37,591 nucleotides of DNA, taken from positions 1 through 37,591 of the forward strand of contig CADCWL010000056.1 of assembly GCA_902806405.1 (NCBI GenBank). Reading direction: 5' to 3'. Below are positions 31,376 to 37,591 of this stretch, in pieces (within the stretch, counting starts at the first letter, position 1; every line of letters begins with the position of its first letter). Both the position numbers and the translations under genes were made by a program. The notes under the pieces are model-generated. The model ran no database searches. It was not told where the DNA came from and saw only the letters and a list, made by a program, of their open reading frames with translations. The DNA is from an uncultured Thermomicrobiales bacterium (GTDB lineage Bacteria; Chloroflexota; Chloroflexia; Thermomicrobiales; UBA6265).

Positions 31376-32920
31376 ATGGCGCCGGTCTTGGAGCTGCGCG
31401 GCGTCTCGAAACGGTTCCCCGGGGTGCTGGCGCTCGCTGACGTCGGCTTCGAGCTGCGACGCGGCGAGGTCCACGTCCTCGTCGGGGAGAACGGGGCGGG
31501 CAAGAGCACCCTCGTGAAAATCCTGTCCGGTATCTATCAGCCGGACGCGGGGGAGATCTGGCTTGAGGGCAGTCCTGTAACGTTGCGTGACCCGCACGCC
31601 GCCCAGCGGTTTGGCATCAGCACCGTCCACCAGGAGCTGAATCTCGTCCCCCACCTCGATGTCGGCCGCAACGTCTTCCTCGGCCGGGAACCGATGCGCG
31701 GCGGACTGGTCGACTACCCGGCGCTCTACGCGGCGACGGCCGCCCAACTCGCCGCCCTCGGGGTCGCACTCGACCCGCGGACGCCCGTCCGCCGGCTCGG
31801 CCTGGCGCTCCAGCAGATGGTCGAGATCGCCAAAGCGCTCGTCGCCGAGGCCCGCGTCCTGATCCTCGACGAGCCGACCGCCGCGATCACGGCCGACGAG
31901 GCCGAGCGCCTCTTCGCCGTCGTCGACGGTCTCCGGACACGGGGCGCCGCGGTCGTCTTTATCTCCCACCACCTCGACGACGCGACCCGGATCGGCGACC
32001 GGGCGACGGTGCTGCGCGACGGCCGGCACGTCGCCACCCTGCCGATGGCCGGCACCACCCCGCGCGACCTGATCCGGCTGATGGTCGGTCGCGACCTCAC
32101 CCAACAGTATCCGAAGGAGCCGTGCGTGCCCGGACCGGTCGCGCTCGAGGTCTCGGGGCTGTCGCGGCGAGGCGTGCTGCACGACGTCTCCTTCAACGTG
32201 CGGCGGGGAGAAGTGCTCGGCATCGCCGGCCTCGTCGGCGCCGGGCGCTCGGAGCTGGCACGGGCGGTCTTCGGAATCGACCCGATCGACGCCGGACGGG
32301 TCGCGATCGACGGCACGCCGGTCCGGATCGACGGTCCCCGCGCCGCGATTCGCCACCGCCTGGCACTGCTGCCGGAGGACCGCAAACAGCAAGGGCTGGT
32401 GTTGCCGCTGGCGATCGCCGACAACGTCGCCCTCGCGGCGCCGGACAAGTTGGGGGCGCCGGCCGGTCTCGTCCCGCCGCGCTTCCGGCTGCGGGCGGCG
32501 CGCCGCTTCGTCGACGCGCTGCGCATCCGGACGCCGAGCGCGCGGCAGCGGGTGGTGAACCTCTCCGGCGGCAACCAGCAGAAGGTCGTCCTCGCCAAGT
32601 GGCTGCTGACCGAAGCGGACGTGTTTATCTTCGACGAGCCGACGCGCGGTATCGATGTCGGCGCCAAGGTCGACGTCTACCGCCTGATGAACGAACTGCT
32701 GGTGAAGGGGGCGGCGATCGTGATGATCTCCTCGGAGTTGCCGGAGGTGCTGGGGATGAGCGACCGGATCGCGGTGATGCGGGGAGGCCGGATCGTGGCG
32801 GAGCTGACGCGCGAGGAGGCGACACAGGAGGCGATCATGACCCACGCGGCGGCGCCGGTCGCCCGTCCGGAAGTGGGCGAGGGCGGCGCGCTGGCGGCGG
32901 CCGGCGGGATAACGGCGTGA
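31376..32920 (+). CDS. sugar ABC transporter ATPase, tandem domains (RbsA/MglA type)
   Basis: A protein of 514 residues; the ATG at 31376 follows AGGAG at 31363-31367. First domain: Walker A GENGAGKST, a relaxed signature LGLALQQMVEIAKAL, Walker B VLILDEPTAAIT, switch ISHH. Second domain: degenerate Walker A GLVGAGRSE, signature LSGGNQQKVVLAKWL, Walker B VFIFDEPTRGID, and ISSELPEVLGMSDRI. This pattern is that of the CUT2 monosaccharide transporters. The stop overlaps the permease start (GTGA). Confidence 0.95.
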   Translation: MAPVLELRGVSKRFPGVLALADVGFELRRGEVHVLVGENGAGKSTLVKILSGIYQPDAGEIWLEGSPVTLRDPHAAQRFGISTVHQELNLVPHLDVGRNVFLGREPMRGGLVDYPALYAATAAQLAALGVALDPRTPVRRLGLALQQMVEIAKALVAEARVLILDEPTAAITADEAERLFAVVDGLRTRGAAVVFISHHLDDATRIGDRATVLRDGRHVATLPMAGTTPRDLIRLMVGRDLTQQYPKEPCVPGPVALEVSGLSRRGVLHDVSFNVRRGEVLGIAGLVGAGRSELARAVFGIDPIDAGRVAIDGTPVRIDGPRAAIRHRLALLPEDRKQQGLVLPLAIADNVALAAPDKLGAPAGLVPPRFRLRAARRFVDALRIRTPSARQRVVNLSGGNQQKVVLAKWLLTEADVFIFDEPTRGIDVGAKVDVYRLMNELLVKGAAIVMISSELPEVLGMSDRIAVMRGGRIVAELTREEATQEAIMTHAAAPVARPEVGEGGALAAAGGITA

Positions 32921-33936
32921 ATGCGCCGACGCGATCGGCCGCGGCCGGGGCGCCACCACCGGGCAGCGGGGCCGCGCGCCGCCGCGGGTTGGCCCTCGGC
33001 GCCGCCTCCCAGATCCTCGGGCCCCTCCTCAGCCTGCTCGTCCTTGGCTTTCTGATCTGGACCCAGAACGAGCGATTCCTGTCGAGCGGCAATCTGTTGA
33101 ACGTGCTGCGGCAGGCGTCGTTCACAGCGATCCTTGGGATCGGCATGACCTTCGTCATCCTGACCGGCGGTGTCGACCTCTCGGTCGGCTCGATCGTCGC
33201 CCTCTCCTCGGTCACCGGCGGGCTGCTGATGGTCGAACAGGGGTGGGGGATGTGGCCGGCGGTCGGGGCAATGCTGGCCGTCGGTGCCCTTTGCGGGTTG
33301 GCCAACGGGCTGATCGTAACCCTCGGCCGGATCCCCCCCTTCATCGTCACCCTGGGCACGATGCAGGTCTTCCGAGGGGTCGCCCTAGAGCTGACGAACG
33401 GCAAGGACTTCTTCAACCTGGCCGAAGTTCAGCCGGGCTTCGCGACGTGGGGAAAGGGGGGGCTCGGCCCGATTCCGGCGCCGGTGCTGATCACGGCCGG
33501 CGTCTTCGCGGTCGCCTTCCTGCTGCTGCGCTACACCCGGCTCGGGCTCTACACCTACGCGATCGGCGGCAACGAGCAGGCGACCCGCTTCTCCGGCGTC
33601 CACATCAACCGCTACAAGCTCGCCGTCTACTCGCTGATGGGGCTGACCGCCGGCGTCGCCGGCGTGATGCTCAGCTCCCGACTCGACTCCGCCCAGCCGG
33701 ACGTCGCAGTCGGCGAGGAACTCGACGCGATCGCCGCCGTGATTATCGGCGGCACGAGCCTCTTCGGCGGCGAGGGGACCGTCGTCGGGACGCTAATCGG
33801 CGCGGTCCTGCTGGCGGTGATCCGCAACGGCCTGAATCTGATGCAGATCTCCGCCTTCTACCAGCAGATCGCCATCGGCGGCGTCATCATCGTCGCCGTC
33901 CTGATCGACCGCCTGCGGCGGCGCGGGCCGGGTTAG
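32917..33936 (+). CDS. sugar ABC transporter permease (RbsC type)
   Basis: A protein of 339 residues starting with GTG in the GTGA overlap with the ATPase gene. About eight to ten membrane helices; the CUT2 signature is ILGIGMTFVILTGGVDLSVG, followed by GLIVTLGRIPPFIVTLGTMQ, YAIGGNEQATRFSGVHINRY, and AAVIIGGTSLFGGEGTVVGT. It completes the transporter with the binding protein and ATPase. The first 25 residues are Ala/Pro/Arg-rich and cytoplasmic. Confidence 0.95.
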   Translation: MNAPTRSAAAGAPPPGSGAARRRGLALGAASQILGPLLSLLVLGFLIWTQNERFLSSGNLLNVLRQASFTAILGIGMTFVILTGGVDLSVGSIVALSSVTGGLLMVEQGWGMWPAVGAMLAVGALCGLANGLIVTLGRIPPFIVTLGTMQVFRGVALELTNGKDFFNLAEVQPGFATWGKGGLGPIPAPVLITAGVFAVAFLLLRYTRLGLYTYAIGGNEQATRFSGVHINRYKLAVYSLMGLTAGVAGVMLSSRLDSAQPDVAVGEELDAIAAVIIGGTSLFGGEGTVVGTLIGAVLLAVIRNGLNLMQISAFYQQIAIGGVIIVAVLIDRLRRRGPG

Positions 33937-34284
33937 CAGAGACGGGTGGACGCGGCGGTCGAGCAACGCGCTCGCGGTGATTCGCCGGCCGTCTCCGGCC
34001 GTCGGGGAACGACGAGCGGGGCTTCGCCTCCCTGCCCCCGCCGCCGCGGAGCGAGAACGCTCCGCGGTGGCGCGCTCCCCTTTCGGTCACGCGGTTCCCT
34101 CGCCCCGGCGTCGGCTGGCCAATAATGGGGCCGAACCCGAGCGCGATGGGCGGTAGACCCAATCGAGGGGGGCGCCGACTCGGTCGCTGGAGACCTGCCT
34201 CCGAACCCACCCGTTCCCGTGGCGCGTCGGACGACCGGGCAGCGAAAGGTCGACGCCGGACGGTTGGTCGTCCGCGACCACCGC
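33937..34284. other. 348-base intergenic region after the sugar transporter
   Basis: It separates the convergent permease and TetR genes. Besides the strong stem-loop at 34044-34067, it holds a smaller dyad GGCCGtctCCGGCC near 33988. Open frames on both strands are Arg/Pro-rich and unrecognisable; I see no gene. Confidence 0.45.
34044..34067. terminator. stem-loop, probable bidirectional terminator
   Basis: CCGCGGAGCG (34044-34053), loop AGAA, CGCTCCGCGG (34058-34067): a perfect 10-bp stem with tetraloop. CTCCCCTTT follows about 9 bases later on the plus strand. It lies 107 bases after the permease stop, between convergent genes. The T run is short and distant, so termination is likely but not certain. 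Confidence 0.45.
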
Positions 34285-34836
34285 TCACGGCGCAAGGCCG
34301 TCCAATAGGGCCTGGAGGCCGAAGTCGACCCCGCCGCCGGGCTTCCTCTCGTCGAAAAGGCCAGCCCGCTCCAGCCCCGCGATGCCGTGGAGCAAGCCCC
34401 AGACGGCGACGGCCGCCTCGGCAGCGGTCGCCTCACCCGTCACGCCCCGAAGCAAATCAACCGCGAAGGTCCACAAGTCGGCGTGGGCGGGATGAAACCC
34501 CTCCGCGAAAGCGTGCTTGGCCACGACCGCCCCGTAGAGCGCTGGCCGCATCCGCGCGAAGTCCAGATAGGCCCCGGCGACGGCCCGCACGGCGTCGGTG
34601 CCGTCCCGTCCGCGGGCAGCGTCCTCGAGCGCGGCCAGCAGCAGGCGAGCCCCCTCGTCGGCAACGGCGGCGAGCAGCGCGTCGCGGTCGGCGTAGTAGC
34701 GGTAGAGCGCGTTGGGGGCGAGGCCGAGTGACGCCGCCACGGCCCGCACGGAGAGCCGGTCGGCGCCGTCGCGCTCGAGTTGCCCCCTCGCCTCGTCGAG
34801 GATCGCCGACGCGCTCGTCTTTGCCCGGTATGGCAT
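34285..34836 (-). CDS. TetR-family repressor with WHG-type C-terminal domain
   Basis: A protein of 183 residues from the ATG at 34836 (MPYRAKTSASAILDEARGQL). The helix-turn-helix is RLSVRAVAASLGLAPNALYRYYADRDALLAAV. The ligand domain includes RMRPALYGAVVAKHAFAEGF and AVAVWGLLHGIAGLERAGLF, matching the WHG (TetR_C_33) type. It is divergent from the SDR gene across a 139-base gap containing three copies of a half-site (34847-34914), so it probably represses both itself and the SDR gene. Confidence 0.92.
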   Translation of the reverse strand: MPYRAKTSASAILDEARGQLERDGADRLSVRAVAASLGLAPNALYRYYADRDALLAAVADEGARLLLAALEDAARGRDGTDAVRAVAGAYLDFARMRPALYGAVVAKHAFAEGFHPAHADLWTFAVDLLRGVTGEATAAEAAVAVWGLLHGIAGLERAGLFDERKPGGGVDFGLQALLDGLAP

Positions 34837-34846
34837 GGCGACTAGC

Positions 34847-34914
34847 GTACATCTTGACACCCCGCCGCGCAAGGTGTACGTCGAACACGTTGAGAGTGGC
34901 TAACGCACACCTTG
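34847..34914. promoter_or_regulatory. TetR operator half-sites and promoter of the SDR gene
   Basis: Half-sites: GTACATCTTG (34847-34856), CAAGGTGTAC (34870-34879, inverted; its complement is GTACACCTTG) and GCACACCTTG (34905-34914). The first two make an inverted repeat with 9 of 10 matching bases. TTGACA (34854-34859) and TACGTC (34877-34882), 17 bases apart, form a candidate promoter for the SDR gene that is covered by both half-sites, a layout suited to repression. Confidence 0.6.
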
Positions 34915-34975
34915 GTCAGAGCGCAGGGTCGACCGCTTCGGCGTGACCGCACCCACTACCCGAAAGGCATGAGTC

Positions 34976-35722
34976 ATGCGGCTCACCGATCACTCCGTCC
35001 TTATTACCGGCGGCAGCGCCGGCATCGCCCTCGCCCTCGCCCGAGAACCCCTAGGGCGCGGCAACCGGGACATGGTCTGCGGGCGAGACCCGGAGCGCCT
35101 CGCCGCCGCCCGGGCCGCCCTGCCCGGTCTCCATTTCTTCCCGGCCGACATCTCCCGCGACGAAGACCTGCGCGGGCTCGTCGCCGTAGCAGAGGCGGAG
35201 ATGGGGGGTCTCTCCGTGCTGGTGAACAACGCCGGCGTGCAACGCCCGCACAACTTCCTCGCCGACGACCCGGAGACGGTGCTGCTCGACGCGCACCGGA
35301 AGATCGCGACCAACTTGATCGGTTTGATTACGCTCACCGCGTTCGCGCTGCCGCTGCTGCGACGGTGGCCGGAGGCGGCGGTGCTCAACATCTCGTCGGG
35401 ACTCGCGCTCGTCCCAAAGCGGAGCGCCCCCGTCTACTGCGCGACGAAGGCGGCAGTCCACGCCTTCTCGACGGCATTGCGGTACCAGACGGAGCGGGAC
35501 GCCCCCAACGTCTCCGTGTTGGAAGCGATCCTTCCCATCGTCGATACCGAGATGACGCGCGGTCGCGGGAATCGCAAGACCTCGCCGGAGCGGGTCGCGA
35601 CCGAGATCGCGCGCGGGATGGCGGCCGGCCGCGGGGAAATCCACGTCGGGCTCGTCAAGGTCCTCGTCCCTCTGAATCGAGCCGCACCATCCCTTGCCGC
35701 CCGCATCATGCGCGACGGTTGA
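34976..35722 (+). CDS. short-chain dehydrogenase/reductase, DltE-like
   Basis: A protein of 248 residues. The cofactor motif is TGGSAGIA, where the third Gly of TGxxxGIG is Ala. NNAG (VLVNNAGVQRP) and the catalytic Ser, Tyr and Lys (NISSGLALVP, then VYCATKAAVHAF) are present. It resembles the DltE/YkvO-like group of classical SDRs of unknown substrate. The ATG at 34976 has GAAAGG at 34962-34967. It is controlled presumably by the divergent TetR repressor. Substrates of such TetR/SDR pairs are usually small aldehydes or ketones (weak inference). Confidence 0.9.
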   Translation: MRLTDHSVLITGGSAGIALALAREPLGRGNRDMVCGRDPERLAAARAALPGLHFFPADISRDEDLRGLVAVAEAEMGGLSVLVNNAGVQRPHNFLADDPETVLLDAHRKIATNLIGLITLTAFALPLLRRWPEAAVLNISSGLALVPKRSAPVYCATKAAVHAFSTALRYQTERDAPNVSVLEAILPIVDTEMTRGRGNRKTSPERVATEIARGMAAGRGEIHVGLVKVLVPLNRAAPSLAARIMRDG

Positions 35723-36000
35723 GGCGGGTCCACCAGGCGAGATCGCCGCCGAGCGTGGCTCCGGGCTCCACCCACCGCGCGGGCCACGCGATGGCCGTGT
35801 CCGTCCGTGAACAGCGGACCGCCGTCCGTCGAACCCGTTTCATAATTGCGCGCTTGCCGCCCTTCGCCGTCGATGGGGGCGCCATCAGCGCTGGGCGGAT
35901 GCGGTGTCGCTTGTCTCCCCCGATCTGTACGGAGATCCTCACCTCAAGCAGGAGACGGCCCGCCGCCTCCAGGCCGCGTTTCGTCCATCAGGAGGGAGCG

Positions 36001-37168
36001 GTGGTCGTCGCGGGCGAGGTGGACCAGGTTCTGATCGGTGGGGTCGAGGCCGGGGCCGTGCCGGGCGTCTTCGCGCTGGCGGCGGACGGGGGCGTCTTCC
36101 ACGCGGGCGCCTTCGGCGTGCGCGACGTCGACATCGCCGCACCGATTGGCCTGGACACGATGGTGTCGATCGCGTTCATGACCAGGGCGGTCACGTCCGT
36201 GGCGGCGATGCAGCTCGTCGAGCGGGGGCGGATCGGGCTCGACGAGCCGCCGGGCGCGCACCTGCCGGAGTTGGCCGCGGTGCAGGTCCTCAACGGGTTC
36301 GACGCCACAGGCGCGCCCAGCCTGCGGCCACCGTGCCGCTCGCCGACGCACACGTCCGGATTCGCCTACGCCTGGTCGGACGGCCGCCTGCTCTGCCGGC
36401 ACGTGTCCACCGACACGCCGACCGTCGAGGACGGCAAGAGGGCCGGCCTGCTCGTGCCGTTGGTCGCCGACCCGGGGGAGCGCTGGGCGTACAGCATCGC
36501 CATCGATTGGGCAGGCCAGCTCGTCAAACGCCTGAGCGGCCGCTCGCTCGAGGACTACCCCCGCGAGCACCTCCTCGGCCCTCTCGGGATGCACGACACG
36601 GGGTTCATCCTCCGGCCGAACCAGCTGCGGCGTCTCGGCGCGCTGCACCGGCGCCGCCCCGACGGCTCGCTCCTGGTCGTCCCCTCCGAGCAGCCGGCGA
36701 ACCCCGGTTTCTTCGAGGGCGGCGGTGGCCCCTACTCGCCCGGGCCGGACTACCTACGGTACCCGCGCGTGCCGCTGGGCGGCGGGCAGCTCGACGGCGC
36801 CCGCGTGCTGCGCACGGAGACGGTGGCTGAGACGGGGACCAACCAAACCGGTGATTTCCCAGCCGGCGTGGTCACGGCCGCCGACCCAGACGGGTGGCGC
36901 ACGGTGGTGGACTTCGACTACCGCCCCGGTTTGGCCAAGGGGTGGGGGCTCGCGGCGCTGCTCAACCTGGAGCAGGTGCCGACCGGCCGGGCGGCCGCCG
37001 GCTGGTCGTGAGGGGGAGCGTACAACACCGCCTTCTGGCTCGACCCCGCGCGGCGGGCGCCGGGCAGCGGGTGTGTGCATGACCCAGATCCGGCCGTTCC
37101 CCGACGCCGGCGCCTTTGGCCTCTTCGAGGCGTCCGAGTGCACGGTCTATGCGGGGCGCAACGGCTAG
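36001..37168 (+). pseudogene. class C beta-lactamase-fold serine hydrolase remnant
   Basis: The GTG at 36001 has AGGAGG at 35990-35995. The frame shows VEAGAVPGVFALAADGGVFH, TMVSIAFMTRAVTSVAAMQL, LVERGRIGLDEPPGAHLPEL, SPTHTSGFAYAWSDGRLL, and GKRAGLLVPLVADPGERWAY. The catalytic SxxK (normally SMTK) is now FMTR, so both Ser and Lys are lost. The frame is stopped by TGA at 37009-37011 (GWS-stop-GGAYNTAFWLDPARR), where relatives have Trp. A frameshift near 37065 puts the C-terminus (MTQIRPFPDAGAFGLFEASE) into another frame ending at 37168. The gap 35723-36000 upstream has no gene that I recognise. Confidence 0.8.
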
Positions 37169-37186
37169 AGACCGTGACCAATCTGA

Positions 37187-37591
37187 TGCACCGGCCCTCC
37201 GCGGAACAAGTGCCACGTGGCGGAGGGGCCAGCATTCGCCGGACCCAGAGGACGAGGACTGCGAAGTCCACAGACGCCTGAATCGAGGGAGCCGTACGGT
37301 CCCCCGGTGGCGCAGCCGACGGAAGCCCTTGAGCCAGCCAAGCATTCGCTCGACCACGTAACGCTTCCGCTGCAGCCCGGGGTTCACGGCGTACAGCTCA
37401 CCGACGGCCTGCTCGGTCGGGATGCAGGACCGCGCTGGGATGAGCGGCCGGAACCCGCGCTCCGCTTCGAGGCGGCGGCAACGCAGGCCGTCGTAGCCCG
37501 CGTCAGTCAGGAGTGTCGGCTCGGGGGTCTTCGCCGCGTCGGGCAGGATCTCCTTCGGGATCGACAGCGATTCGTAGCTGTTGGCCCCGGG
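37187..37591 (-). mobile_element. IS5-like transposase, partial and frameshifted
   Basis: The minus strand reading in from the window edge gives ANSYESLSIPKEIL, LLTDAGYDGLRCRRLEAERG, FRPLIPARSC, and RYVVERMLGWLKGFRRLRHR, the C-terminal part of an IS4/IS5-superfamily DDE transposase, including the last catalytic Glu (VVERMLGWLKGFRRL). A one-base change in the C run at 37301-37305 shifts the frame: the proper end (DRTAPSIQASVDFAVLVLWV, RRML) continues in the next frame. The 5' part and the outer inverted repeat are beyond the window, so the true ends are unknown. The inner end is an estimate. Confidence 0.75.

Noticed and set aside
35904-36000. Short frame (VSPDLYGDPHLKQETARRLQAA) just before the dead serine hydrolase
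   Set aside because: It looks protein-like but is too short to assign, and beyond 36000 the frame is antisense-like low-complexity; it may be a gene tail or chance.
7747-37011. TGA at positions expected to be Trp in two genes (7747-7749 and 37009-37011), suggesting TGA recoding
   Set aside because: TGA is the normal stop of many intact genes here (for example HAD, RimM, methyltransferase at 24169, ATPase at 32920), and both affected genes carry further lesions.
1-37591. CRISPR arrays, rRNA or tRNA genes
   Set aside because: No regularly spaced direct repeats, no recognisable rRNA segments, and no cloverleaf with TTCRANYC-type arm was found by eye; a covariance search would settle tRNAs.

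Overview
The window is about 37.6 kb of very GC-rich bacterial DNA with many GTG starts, strong GGAGG-type ribosome binding sites and short intergenic gaps. An rpsP-khpA-rimM block, RbsABC-type sugar transport, MacB/FtsX export genes and secreted proteins carrying Ala/Ser/Pro/Thr-rich linkers (ASPxASPVA-like) suggest a member of Chloroflexota, probably the Thermomicrobia/Sphaerobacter side. That placement is an inference from gene style; no phylogenetic marker was compared.

Layout. (1) 40-4961, plus strand: a carbohydrate cassette with a DeoR regulator, a HAD phosphatase, a fused DhaK-DhaL kinase and an RpiB-family isomerase resembling the erythritol-pathway EryI/DerI type, followed by a YqhA-family membrane protein and a coupled 57-residue acidic protein. 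(2) 5020-7371: two promoters sharing the 10-mer GCTAGGATCG, a small unknown protein, then rpsP-khpA-rimM; trmD does not follow rimM. (3) 7543-12141: a gene graveyard with a DUF2891 gene (three lesions), a SAM methyltransferase (several frameshifts), a WHG-type TetR gene (one nonsense codon) and a collapsed MNT/HepT toxin-antitoxin pair. Intact SnoaL-like and metallo-beta-lactamase-fold genes sit among them, and two perfect CCCTCTCC-type hairpins bracket the region. (4) 12312-23095, minus strand: a MacB/FtsX-type ABC exporter, a secreted serine hydrolase, an M13 metalloprotease and a broken M1-like metalloprotease. (5) 23366-27474, plus strand: methyltransferase, FAD reductase/hydroxylase, SRPBCC cyclase-like protein and FabF-like ketosynthase, the best candidate for an undescribed biosynthetic pathway. 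(6) 28407-33936: a GH29 alpha-L-fucosidase behind a palindrome and promoter, then a three-gene sugar ABC transporter. (7) 34285-37591: divergent TetR/SDR pair with three copies of an operator half-site, a dead serine hydrolase and the edge of a frameshifted IS5-like transposase.

How it fits together: two sugar-use modules (tetrose phosphate handling on the left, fucoside cleavage and monosaccharide import on the right) flank secreted hydrolases, an exporter and a small ketosynthase cluster. The long intact frames of 12312-21104 argue that the broken genes are real decay and not generally poor sequence, but isolated indels in homopolymer runs could still be assembly errors.
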